Notes under the pieces: generated by a model
Told to the model about the DNA's origin: nothing
The model's database searches: none
Seen by the model: only the letters and a program-made list of their open reading frames with translations
Shown: piece by piece, positions 54,248 through 62,329 of the stretch
Layout: every line of letters starts with the position of its first letter
Position numbering within the stretch: the stretch's first letter is position 1
Translations under genes and position numbers: made by a program
Source of the DNA: Firmicutes bacterium UBA3553
GTDB taxonomy: Bacteria; Bacillota; Clostridia; Tissierellales; Sedimentibacteraceae
NCBI GenBank assembly: GCA_002381185.1
Contig: DFOA01000028.1
Span: 18,205 to 82,204, forward strand
Length of the DNA stretch: 64,000 bases
Direction: 5' to 3'

Positions 54248-55033
54248 TTACAGGCTTTTTTCTCTTAATGCCTTTATTGACCGCTCCAATGCTTCGGCAG
54301 TTTTCACCTCAACTAGTGCCCTAATCTTTTTCTGTTCTGCAAATGAAAGCAATTCTGCTATATTTAATTCACCTTCAAACAGCACCTGGTGATCCTTCTT
54401 TCCTATGGCATCATGAAGATGCATGTGGGCAATTTCATTTTCATGCATCATTAAATATTGTTTATCTGTAAAACCGCTCACAGCGTCATGCCCCGTGTCC
54501 CACGTAAGTTTTACATTTGGATATAAAATAGACTTATCAAGAGCTTTTTGAATGTAAGGCTTGCCGAAGTTGCTGCTGTTTTCAATTGCCAATTTTACCC
54601 CGCTTTTTAATGCTTTTTTTGAAAGCTCTGAAATTGAATTCACAAAATTATTTTGAAATTCCTCTGAATACTGTTCATAGATATATACCTTTTTATCCGG
54701 CAATGTCATCTTAGTACCCTCGATTATATGCATATTTAACAGCTTAACTCCTGATTCCTCTGCCCAGTCAATCGTATTTGAAAATAATTCGACATATCCC
54801 TTTCTCACGCTGTCATAAAATGTTCCCAAATCGGCATCATCAGGCATATGCATTGTAAATTCAATATTTGTGTCATTTTTAATTTTAATAAGTTCTTCCG
54901 GCTCTATGTTTTCTATAAAATTATACGGCAGATTCATATTGAGTTCTATGAAGTCCAATTTTAACTTTAAACATAGCTCCACCAATTCATTTAATGTGTT
55001 GTATTCCACCAATGCAGGCATCCCTATTTTCAT
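54248..55033 (-). CDS. Sugar phosphate isomerase/epimerase-like TIM-barrel protein
   Basis: 261 residues of the xylose isomerase-like/AP endonuclease 2 fold. It has DFIELNMNLPY, FTMHMPDDADLG, LNMHIIEGT, LAIENSSNFG, LTWDTGHDA, HMHLHDAIGKKDHQ and ALVEVKT, supplying the Glu, His and Asp metal ligands. Reaction unknown. AAGGGGTG precedes the ATG. It lies between an SGNH hydrolase and a pseudouridine synthase, with no functional hint from context. Confidence 0.82.
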   Translation of the reverse strand: MKIGMPALVEYNTLNELVELCLKLKLDFIELNMNLPYNFIENIEPEELIKIKNDTNIEFTMHMPDDADLGTFYDSVRKGYVELFSNTIDWAEESGVKLLNMHIIEGTKMTLPDKKVYIYEQYSEEFQNNFVNSISELSKKALKSGVKLAIENSSNFGKPYIQKALDKSILYPNVKLTWDTGHDAVSGFTDKQYLMMHENEIAHMHLHDAIGKKDHQVLFEGELNIAELLSFAEQKKIRALVEVKTAEALERSIKALREKSL

Positions 55034-55078
55034 AATTCACCCCTTGATAATATTTTGAAATAATAAGCTGAACATCAT

Positions 55079-55795
55079 TTACGGTATTAACAGCTTCAGC
55101 TCTTCCTCAGTCAAATGCCTGTATTCACCAAGTTTCAGCTTTTCGTCAAGCTTAATCAGCCCCATGGAAAGTCTTTTAAGATATATCACTTCGTTGTTTA
55201 CAGCATTGAACATTCTTTTGACCTGATGGAATTTTCCTTCTTTAATTGTAACATAGCATGAAGAAGGATAGCCGGATTCAATTATTTCCAAACCGGCAGG
55301 CAGAGTTTTATAATTTTCATTTGTTAATAAAACACCTTCAGCAAATGCTTTTACATCTTCCTCCGTAACTTCTTCCTCTACTTCTGCATAGTAGGTCTTA
55401 TCCACGTGTTTTTTTGGGGAAAGCAAATCATGAGCCAGCTGTCCATCATTAGTGAGCAGGAGCAGCCCCTCCGTATCCTTGTCAAGTCTGCCCACCGGAA
55501 ACGGATTATAAAATTTATCTTCATCCTTTAACAAATCAATGACGGTTCTGTCATAATTGTCCTCTGTGGCAGAAACCACTCCTTTGGGTTTGTTCATCAT
55601 CAAATATATGTACTTGACGTATTTGACCGTTTCCCCTTTGTATCTTATCTCATCCTTATCTGTGTCAATAATTCTTGAGCTGTCTTTTTCGATAATATCA
55701 TTTATTTTTATGTGGCCTTGCTTTGCATCCTGCTTTATTTCTTTTCTTGAACCAAGTCCAATATTAGACAGCATTTTATCAATTCGAAGTTTCAT
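55079..55795 (-). CDS. RsuA-family 16S rRNA pseudouridine synthase
   Basis: 238 residues. N-terminal S4 RNA-binding domain (about 1-60) and the RsuA/RluB catalytic domain with MNKPKGVVSAT, GRLDKDTEGLLLLTNDGQLAH (catalytic Asp) and EGKFHQVKRMFNAV. It isomerises a uridine in 16S rRNA, probably the equivalent of position 516. AGAGG precedes the ATG, and a good promoter is present upstream. Confidence 0.93.
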   Translation of the reverse strand: MKLRIDKMLSNIGLGSRKEIKQDAKQGHIKINDIIEKDSSRIIDTDKDEIRYKGETVKYVKYIYLMMNKPKGVVSATEDNYDRTVIDLLKDEDKFYNPFPVGRLDKDTEGLLLLTNDGQLAHDLLSPKKHVDKTYYAEVEEEVTEEDVKAFAEGVLLTNENYKTLPAGLEIIESGYPSSCYVTIKEGKFHQVKRMFNAVNNEVIYLKRLSMGLIKLDEKLKLGEYRHLTEEELKLLIP

Positions 55796-55824
55796 ATTTA
55801 CCTCTGTTAGTTTTCTTTTATTGT

Positions 55825-55852
55825 ATTATAACATTATGGAAGGATGTGTCAA
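55825..55852 (-). promoter_or_regulatory. Predicted promoter of the pseudouridine synthase gene
   Basis: On the minus strand, TTGACA (55852-55847), a 16-bp spacer and TATAAT (55830-55825). Confidence 0.7.
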
Positions 55853-55861
55853 TGTTGTTTA

Positions 55862-55890
55862 TTGACAAAGACAAGCCTTCATTATATGAT
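55862..55890 (+). promoter_or_regulatory. Predicted promoter of the LysE-family gene
   Basis: TTGACA (55862-55867), a 17-bp spacer and TATGAT (55885-55890). It is divergent from the pseudouridine synthase promoter, whose -35 box lies 9 bp away. Confidence 0.7.
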
Positions 55891-55927
55891 TTTATAAGGC
55901 GAAAAATTTAATTAAGAGAGGTTACTT

Positions 55928-56539
55928 ATGATTGAAACAATTATTAAAGGCTTTACTGTAGGCATTGCATATGTTGCTCCCATCGGGATGCAGAATATGT
56001 ATGTAATTAACACGGCAATGACTCAAACAAAATCAAAGTTGTATCTGGTTGCGCTTATAACAGTCTTCTTTGATATTTCCCTGGCTCTTGCCTGCTTTTT
56101 TGGAATGGGCGCATTAATAGAAGCAGTTCCTGTTGTAAAAATTCTGTTTTTAGGCCTTGGTTCCCTTGCAATTATTTGGATTGGAATAGGGCTCATACGC
56201 TCCACCCCAAAACTTAACAACTCCATAGATACCAAAAAAACACTGCTGCAGGTTGCACTGTCATGTTTTTTGGTAACATGGGCAAATCCTCAGGCATTGA
56301 TTGACGGGACAATGCTTTTCGGGGGCTTCAGGGCTTCTCTGCCGGCAGACATGGCTAAATATTTCATAATCGGATCCTCATTGGCATCGGCAGTATGGTT
56401 TTTATCCCTTGGAACAATAGTGAGCGTATTTAAAAAAGCTTTCAATGAAAAAGCTTTGAAAGTAATAAATATAATATGTGGAATTGTCATAATTTATTAC
56501 GGAATCAAGCTTGGAATCAGCTTTTTTCAGGCAATATAA
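55928..56539 (+). CDS. LysE/ArgO-family amino-acid exporter
   Basis: 203 residues with six hydrophobic helices. It starts IKGFTVGIAYVAPIGMQNMYVINTA, the LysE/ArgO signature, with SCFLVTWANPQALIDG near the middle. It exports basic or other amino acids across the membrane. AGAGAGG precedes the ATG. It is a single-gene unit between a promoter and a strong terminator. Confidence 0.9.
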   Translation: MIETIIKGFTVGIAYVAPIGMQNMYVINTAMTQTKSKLYLVALITVFFDISLALACFFGMGALIEAVPVVKILFLGLGSLAIIWIGIGLIRSTPKLNNSIDTKKTLLQVALSCFLVTWANPQALIDGTMLFGGFRASLPADMAKYFIIGSSLASAVWFLSLGTIVSVFKKAFNEKALKVINIICGIVIIYYGIKLGISFFQAI

Positions 56540-56545
56540 ACAACT

Positions 56546-56589
56546 AAGACTCAGAGGGGACAGTTCTTTAGCCGTCCCCTCTGAGTCTT
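56546..56589. terminator. Bidirectional terminator between LysE and radical SAM genes
   Basis: Perfect 16-bp arms AAGACTCAGAGGGGAC and GTCCCCTCTGAGTCTT with a 12-nt loop, T-rich on the plus side. It overlaps the stop codon of the radical SAM gene. Confidence 0.88.
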
Positions 56590-57452
56590 TATAATCGGTC
56601 GCTTCCCATAGGAATAAAATTATTGCCGTCTCTGAACTTCTTCAGTCTTTCAACCAGCATATCTTTGTCTCTGTTAAGTACTCCTGCCTGATTTACATAG
56701 TTGGAAACATGATTAGCTCTGAATACGCAGTCTTTAAGCTCCATATTTTCAAGCATCATTATATTTTCATCCAGAACCTGCATAGGTGTCAGCATATGAA
56801 ACTTACCCTGCCGTATATCATCGGCAAGCTCTGATTCTTCTTCAACCACTAATCTAAGCAGTGAAAAATAGTTAGGATTTATGGAGGATATCACCTTGGC
56901 AGATTCAAGCGCATGTTCTTCCATGTAATCGATTCCTCCAAGGCCTGAAATAATCATGCAGGAAAATTTAAACCCTGCTTTGACAGCCTTTTGTCCGGCT
57001 TCAATCATCTGCTGCTGATTGACTCCCTTTTGCATCATAGCCAATACTTTGTCAGAACCGCTTTCCACTCCCATGTACAATAGTTCAAGGCCGGATTCTC
57101 GAATTAATTTTAATTCTTCGTCTGTTTTTCTGATTATATCCAAGGGTCCTGAATACGAACTTATTCTTTTAGCCGTTGGAAACTCGTTTTTAATATAATC
57201 TAACAGCTCAACAAGCTTTTCTGTTTTTAGGCACAAGACATTTCCGTCTGCAAGGAATATTCTTTCGGGGTCCTGATAATATGTCTTAAGCCACACTATG
57301 TGTTCTTTTAATTCTTCTCTTGATTTTAATCTGAACTGCTTGCACTTATACATGTAGCAAAATCTGCATTTATTGTGTGAACAGCCTTCTGTCACTTGCA
57401 CTATAAGGCTTCTTGCCTCGCTTGGAGGTCTGTATAACGGCATTGAATACAT
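56589..57452 (-). CDS. Radical SAM protein
   Basis: 287 residues. The cluster motif EGCSHNKCRFCYMYKCKQF has Cys spacing CX4CX2C rather than the textbook CX3CX2C. It is followed by a typical partial TIM barrel (FLADGNVLCL, RISSYSGPLDI, LLYMGVESGSD). Clostridial proteins with GCSHNKC motifs are usually annotated as uncharacterised HemN/Elp3-like radical SAM enzymes; no reaction is assigned. AAGGAG precedes the ATG. It lies 10 bp downstream of murA and is probably co-transcribed with it. Confidence 0.85.
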   Translation of the reverse strand: MYSMPLYRPPSEARSLIVQVTEGCSHNKCRFCYMYKCKQFRLKSREELKEHIVWLKTYYQDPERIFLADGNVLCLKTEKLVELLDYIKNEFPTAKRISSYSGPLDIIRKTDEELKLIRESGLELLYMGVESGSDKVLAMMQKGVNQQQMIEAGQKAVKAGFKFSCMIISGLGGIDYMEEHALESAKVISSINPNYFSLLRLVVEEESELADDIRQGKFHMLTPMQVLDENIMMLENMELKDCVFRANHVSNYVNQAGVLNRDKDMLVERLKKFRDGNNFIPMGSDRL

Positions 57453-57461
57453 AGTTACTCC

Positions 57462-58715
57462 TTATTTTTCGAATCTTATATTAGCCCCGATATTTTGAAG
57501 CTTTTCTATTATGTTCGCGTATCCTCTTTTTATATGATAGACTTCAGTTATTTCAGTTTCTCCGTCAGCCAGCATCCCAGCCAATATCAATGCTGCGCCT
57601 GCTCTCAGGTCGGTCGCCCGCACCTTTGCCCCGCTTAATTTATTGCTGCCTTTTAAAATCGCGCTGCTGCCTTCTATTCTTATGTTAACTCCCATTCTTG
57701 AAAGTTCATTTGCGTGCATGAATCTGTTTTCAAAAATCGTTTCATGTATAATGCTTGTACCATCAGCTACCGACAGCATAGCCATGAATTGAGCCTGCAT
57801 GTCAGTTGGGAATCCGGGATATGGCAGAGTTTTAATGTCAACAGGCTTTAACTGTCCATCAGACACTACTCTTATTTTATCATCAAATTCTTCAACTCTG
57901 GCTCCTGCTTCTCTAAGCTTTGCAATAACAGGCTGAAGATGACTTGATACCACATTTTCCACTGTTACGTCTCCGCCTGTTGCCGCTGCGGCAACCATGT
58001 ATGTTCCTGCCTCTATTCTGTCAGGTATTACTGTATGTTCTGTTTTATGGAGCCTTTTAACTCCTTTAATTCGTATGGTCTTTGTTCCGGCACCGATTAT
58101 ATTTCCTCCCATACTATTTATAAAATTAGCCAAATCAACTATTTCAGGTTCTTCTGCCGCATTTTCCAAAATTGTTTCGCCCTCAGCCAGAGCTGCTGCC
58201 ATTATTATATTTTCAGTTGCTCCGACACTTGGAAAATCTAAGTACACGTCATTTCCCACCAGCTTTTCAGTCGTTGCATGAACGTATCCGTTTTCTGATT
58301 TAATTTCAGACCCGAGATATTTAAATCCCTTTAAATGCAGGTCTATAGGTCTTGTTCCGATGGCACATCCTCCGGGCATATATACCTTTGCATTCTGACA
58401 TCTTGCCAGAAGAGGACCCATCACAAGAAAAGATGCTCTCATTTTACTTATTAATTCATATGGCGCTTCACATGTTTTTATATTTACCGCTGAAATTTTC
58501 AGTGTGTTTGCTTCCGGTTTTTCTACTTTCGCTCCAAGTTCCTCAAGAAGCTTGCACATTATACATACATCCTGCAAATTCGGTATATCATGAATTATGC
58601 ATTCTTCTTCTGATAAAAGAGTGGCAGCCAAAATCGGAAGAATTGAATTTTTAGACCCATCAACTCTTATATTTCCATTAAGGCCTGTGCTTTTTCCAAC
58701 TAATATTTTTTCCAT
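57462..58715 (-). CDS. murA: UDP-N-acetylglucosamine 1-carboxyvinyltransferase
   Basis: 417 residues, full length. GSKNSILPILAA, the loop GGCAIGTRPIDLHLKG with the catalytic, fosfomycin-target Cys, DFPSVGATENIIMAA, IPDRIEAGTYM and GFPTDMQAQFMA. It transfers enolpyruvate to UDP-GlcNAc, the first step of peptidoglycan synthesis. AAGGAG precedes the ATG. Many Firmicutes carry two murA copies; I cannot tell which one this is. Confidence 0.96.
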   Translation of the reverse strand: MEKILVGKSTGLNGNIRVDGSKNSILPILAATLLSEEECIIHDIPNLQDVCIMCKLLEELGAKVEKPEANTLKISAVNIKTCEAPYELISKMRASFLVMGPLLARCQNAKVYMPGGCAIGTRPIDLHLKGFKYLGSEIKSENGYVHATTEKLVGNDVYLDFPSVGATENIIMAAALAEGETILENAAEEPEIVDLANFINSMGGNIIGAGTKTIRIKGVKRLHKTEHTVIPDRIEAGTYMVAAAATGGDVTVENVVSSHLQPVIAKLREAGARVEEFDDKIRVVSDGQLKPVDIKTLPYPGFPTDMQAQFMAMLSVADGTSIIHETIFENRFMHANELSRMGVNIRIEGSSAILKGSNKLSGAKVRATDLRAGAALILAGMLADGETEITEVYHIKRGYANIIEKLQNIGANIRFEK

Positions 58716-59029
58716 TTTTCTCCTTGCAAACCGAATAATGTATTGTAAATTAATTATTTTTCAATAATTAATAAAGTAATCAAATTGCTTCGTACATAAT
58801 AACATTATTTATATAATATTTCAATTATAAATTTTTCAACTTTTTATTAAGAAAAAGGAAAGATTATATGAAGAATTAAAAATAGAAATAAAAAAAGAAA
58901 AAAGCGTATGATTAAAATAAAGGGGGACGTTATATTTAAAAGTTACACGCTCTTTTCTTTTTTATATTATTAGCAGGATTTATTTTATTATTCATAAAAT
59001 TCTAAAAAATTTAATCATCGTTCATGAAA
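58716..59029 (-). other. Intergenic region with murA promoter and leader
   Basis: AT-rich with no gene. Minus-strand promoter TTGAAA (58824-58819), 17-bp spacer and TATTAT (58801-58796) drives murA. A perfect 10-bp inverted repeat (58749-58772, TTTC centre) lies in the murA leader. A long stem with a 39-nt loop at 58891-58963 lies beyond. Confidence 0.55.
58891..58963 (-). terminator. Probable terminator of the sensor kinase gene, unusually large loop
   Basis: A 17-nt arm pairs with its partner at 16 of 17 positions (58891-58907 with 58947-58963); the stem combines an AGCGT/ACGCT core with A-rich and T-rich tracts. The 39-nt loop is atypical. It lies 67 bp past the kinase stop. Confidence 0.5.
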
Positions 59030-61132
59030 TTATTTTCCATACTTAGTAAGTCTTATTTCAGCCTTGAACAAATCGCCGTCAATATTGATGCTCAATAATC
59101 CTTCCTGGATTTCCATCAGGCTTCTGGCAATTGCCAGTCCAAGTCCGTTTCCTTCGGAGCTCCTTGATTCGTCACCCCTCTTGAATCTTTCCATAAGCTC
59201 CTCAACTGGAATGTTAAGCTCGTAAGCAGAAATATTTTTAAAACTTACAAACACTTCTTTTTCATTTTCAGATATGTCTATATATACTCTGGATTCTTTT
59301 AAAGCATATTTAAAAATATTCGACAGCAGATTTTCCATTACACGGCTTAAAAGCCTTCCATCTGCTTTTGCAAATATTCTGTCCCTTTCTGATATTACTT
59401 TAAAAACTAATTTTGATTCATGAATTTTTTCATCCAACTCACCTAAAATCTGAGAAATCAAAGCATTGACATTTACTTTTTCAAAATTAGGATCAATGCT
59501 GCCGCTTGTTGCTTTTGCAGCTTCAAACAAATCCTCCGTAAGTGTCTTCAGCCTGTTGGATTTTCTGTCAAGCACATCAAGATACTTCGGAGCATTTGGA
59601 GAGTTGAGTCCTTCCCTTTTAAGCAAATCCACGTATGAAATAATTGAAGTAAGCGGGGTCTTAATATCATGAGATACATTGGTTATTAATTCGGTTTTTA
59701 ATCTTTCGCTTTTAACCTCACTTTGTACGGCTATTTTCAAACCGCTCGTCATCGCATTTATATCTTCTGCCAGCTGTCTGAATTCACCGGCTCCCTCTAA
59801 ATTAATTTTACAGTCATAATCACCTGTCTTGGCTACCTTAAGCCCTTCTTGTATTGTTTGGAACTTTCTTACTTTTATGTAGACATAATAAGCGGCTGAA
59901 GCTGTTAAAGGAATTATCATCAGTGGTACTTTGGAACAGTAAAATGAAATCCCGATTAAAATGATTACTGCCGATACGGCTTTAACCATCAGCGGTCCTC
60001 CGGCTGCAATTTTAACCAATGCTTTGGCCGTATTTGACAAAACGAAACATGTCATTGAATGCTTTATTAATGTTCCGTTTTTTATATGCCTCACTATTGA
60101 GTAAAACAATGATTGGAAAGCTGCCACCAATACAGCAGCAGATGAAAGCATTACAAACCTCATTAAATTTTCACTGGTATACCGGATGTTTAATATATTG
60201 AAAAACTGAGTTATGCATAGGGCGACAATTCCTATAATCAAGATCAGGCTGAAATCAGAGTAGAGGCGGTCAAAAGCCGACATGTGCACATCATCATCTC
60301 CTGTTATTCTTCCTGTTACGGCTGCAAGGTAAATAAAAAGCGTAATTATCAGTGCCACACAAAGTATGATAACACTTGAGTTTTTAATCAAAGTATCCCT
60401 GTCGGAGTTCCACTTTTCAGCCCTTGATAAAAGGCCCTCCTCCGTAATTGCAGCATAAATTGCCATCTTCTGCCTTCCGTCTTCTATATCCTCAAATGTG
60501 TCAAGCAACGATGCGGAGTAGCTGTTGTACCCGTTTTCAGGATACAATACCAGACCTTTTTTATCGATCAATATGTAGACATTTTGAATTTTATAATAAT
60601 GGCTGTTTGAATTATTTGTGTTTGTTACCTCGTTCTTTCCGTCAGTAGCATAATAAATCAAACCGCCGGGCTCGTTTAAGTCATTAATGACCTGTTCAAA
60701 GTTGCCTAAGTCCGTCTTCATTATTATATTTTTAATTTCTTCGATTTCTTTGTTTTTTTCAGTCCAAAAAAGGTCTCTTGCTTCATCATTGTCCGTCAAA
60801 CCCTTTTCAGCAATATAATTATTATACAGATTTGTAAGCTGCCAGCTGTCTTCTATGTCTAAATTCTTTACTGTGCCTCCGTTTAATATGTAGCTCTCGC
60901 TTTTGTAAACCTTGAGTACATATTCAAGTCGGCTTGCAGCATAGCGAAGCTCATTGCTTATTGTGTTGCTTTTCATATAGCTTTTAACCGTAATGCTCTC
61001 ATAATTAGCCACATTCAAATAGATATTAAGTGCTGATGATGCACCTATCAAAAAGAATATTATCAGCAATATGAAAGCTGAAACCTTAGTTACAATTTTT
61101 CTGCTATATGTCTTCCACTTTGTAACCAACAC
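59030..61132 (-). CDS. Membrane sensor histidine kinase
   Basis: 700 residues. An N-terminal helix, an extracytoplasmic domain (about 35-240) and then about six helices (about 250-420), so more membrane spans than usual. A HAMP-like linker, HisKA with VSHDIKTPLTSIISYVDLL, and HATPase motifs (RVMENLLSNIFKYA, EGNGLGLAIARSLME) follow. It phosphorylates the response regulator whose gene it overlaps by 29 bp. GTG start behind AGGTGG. The C-terminal half resembles VanS-like kinases. Signal unknown. Confidence 0.92.
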   Translation of the reverse strand: MLVTKWKTYSRKIVTKVSAFILLIIFFLIGASSALNIYLNVANYESITVKSYMKSNTISNELRYAASRLEYVLKVYKSESYILNGGTVKNLDIEDSWQLTNLYNNYIAEKGLTDNDEARDLFWTEKNKEIEEIKNIIMKTDLGNFEQVINDLNEPGGLIYYATDGKNEVTNTNNSNSHYYKIQNVYILIDKKGLVLYPENGYNSYSASLLDTFEDIEDGRQKMAIYAAITEEGLLSRAEKWNSDRDTLIKNSSVIILCVALIITLFIYLAAVTGRITGDDDVHMSAFDRLYSDFSLILIIGIVALCITQFFNILNIRYTSENLMRFVMLSSAAVLVAAFQSLFYSIVRHIKNGTLIKHSMTCFVLSNTAKALVKIAAGGPLMVKAVSAVIILIGISFYCSKVPLMIIPLTASAAYYVYIKVRKFQTIQEGLKVAKTGDYDCKINLEGAGEFRQLAEDINAMTSGLKIAVQSEVKSERLKTELITNVSHDIKTPLTSIISYVDLLKREGLNSPNAPKYLDVLDRKSNRLKTLTEDLFEAAKATSGSIDPNFEKVNVNALISQILGELDEKIHESKLVFKVISERDRIFAKADGRLLSRVMENLLSNIFKYALKESRVYIDISENEKEVFVSFKNISAYELNIPVEELMERFKRGDESRSSEGNGLGLAIARSLMEIQEGLLSINIDGDLFKAEIRLTKYGK

Positions 61133-61796
61133 CCCACACCACCTTCAGGTATCTCGGATTCTTAGGATCTATCTCTATTTTTTCTCTTATTCTTCTAATG
61201 TGTACCGCCACCGTGTTTTCAGGGTTAAATGACGGCTCATTCCACACTGCCTCATAAATATCGTCTATTGAAAATACTCTTCCTTTGTTTTTAGTTAAAA
61301 ACAGTAAAATTTTATATTCTACAGGAGTCAACTTTACGATTTCTCCGTCAACCGCAATTTCTTTTCTCTCATCATCTATTACAAGGTTCCCTGTTTTATA
61401 AAAATTATTTTTCTCGCTGCCTGCAGCTCCGCCTAATGATGTGTATCTTCTTAGCTGAGATTTTACTCTCGCAATAAGCTCTAATGGATTAAACGGCTTA
61501 GTAATATAATCATCCGCTCCCATGTTTAGCCCGAGGATTATATCTGTTTCTTCGGATTTAGCAGATAACATAATAACAGGAATATTTTTTATTTCCCTGA
61601 TTTTTGTGGTTGCTTTAATGCCATCCATTTCAGGCATCATTATATCCATAATTATTAAATGAACCTCGTTGCTTTCTACTGTTTCAATAGCCTGCATACC
61701 CGAATAGCATTTTAATATATTATATCCTTCATTTTTTAAATATACTTCGACTGCTTCGACAATTTCTCTATCATCATCGCATACTAATATGTTCAT
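61104..61796 (-). CDS. OmpR/PhoB-family response regulator
   Basis: 230 residues. Receiver with CDDDREI and LIIMDIMMPEMDG (phospho-Asp near 52), PVIMLSAKSEE and GADDYITKPF, then a winged-helix effector (PVEYKILLFLTKNKGRVFS, ENTVAVHIRRIREKIE, VVWGVGYKVEDI). TAAGGAGG precedes the ATG. It pairs with the downstream kinase; targets unknown. Confidence 0.95.
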   Translation of the reverse strand: MNILVCDDDREIVEAVEVYLKNEGYNILKCYSGMQAIETVESNEVHLIIMDIMMPEMDGIKATTKIREIKNIPVIMLSAKSEETDIILGLNMGADDYITKPFNPLELIARVKSQLRRYTSLGGAAGSEKNNFYKTGNLVIDDERKEIAVDGEIVKLTPVEYKILLFLTKNKGRVFSIDDIYEAVWNEPSFNPENTVAVHIRRIREKIEIDPKNPRYLKVVWGVGYKVEDI

Positions 61797-61844
61797 AATG
61801 ACCTCCTTAATAATAATTCATTATAACAAAATTATATAAAAACA

Positions 61845-61876
61845 ACAATAAAAAATATAGCGGGCTGAAAACCCGC
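61845..61876 (-). terminator. Terminator after the small secreted protein gene
   Basis: On the minus strand, GCGGG pairs with CCCGC around a 7-nt loop, followed by TATATTTTTTA. Confidence 0.75.
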
Positions 61877-61890
61877 ATATTAATATTTTC

Positions 61891-62238
61891 TTACTCTGCC
61901 AATTCTACCCTTAATGCATTTATCTGAGCAGGATAGCTCTCCATAATTGCACCATCATATGTGATTTTCACCTTGCTGCCTACAGAAAATACAGATAAAT
62001 CTTCCAAGACTGCACTGTCCTTGGGAACTCTAACCACAATTTTATCACTTGACCTTAATTCATCCTCACCTTCATCCGGCTTAACTAACAAAGATGTTGC
62101 ATTGTTTTCCAACACTGTTGCTGTAAATGAACGAGGTTCTTCTTCTGTGTTATTTCCGATTGCAAGTCTGGTTATCATTATTGCAGTTAAGGCAATAAGA
62201 AGTATAATAATTATCCAGATAACTGATTTTTTGCTCAT
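61891..62238 (-). CDS. Small membrane-anchored or secreted protein, DUF3221/YobA-like
   Basis: 115 residues. A transmembrane/signal segment (about 6-26) then a small beta domain with FTATVLENNATSLLVKP, KIVVRVPKD and KITYDGAIMESYPAQI. The ending resembles DUF3221/YobA-like OB-fold proteins, an assignment made from pattern memory only. AAGGAGG precedes the ATG. It lies 91 bp past the GH26-like gene, behind that gene's terminator. Function unknown. Confidence 0.72.
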   Translation of the reverse strand: MSKKSVIWIIIILLIALTAIMITRLAIGNNTEEEPRSFTATVLENNATSLLVKPDEGEDELRSSDKIVVRVPKDSAVLEDLSVFSVGSKVKITYDGAIMESYPAQINALRVELAE

Positions 62239-62295
62239 ACGATTACCTCCTTTTCTGCTTAGACGTGCTATGAGGGAAAAAAGTTCCCATATTTA

Positions 62296-62322
62296 TATGG
62301 GCGGGTACAAGACCCGCCCATA
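62296..62322 (-). terminator. Terminator after the GH26-like gene
   Basis: Perfect 11-bp arms TATGGGCGGGT and ACCCGCCCATA around a 5-nt loop. A T-run follows about 15 nt downstream on the minus strand, after a second, weaker stem. Confidence 0.7.
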
Positions 62323-62329
62323 AGTTTAT

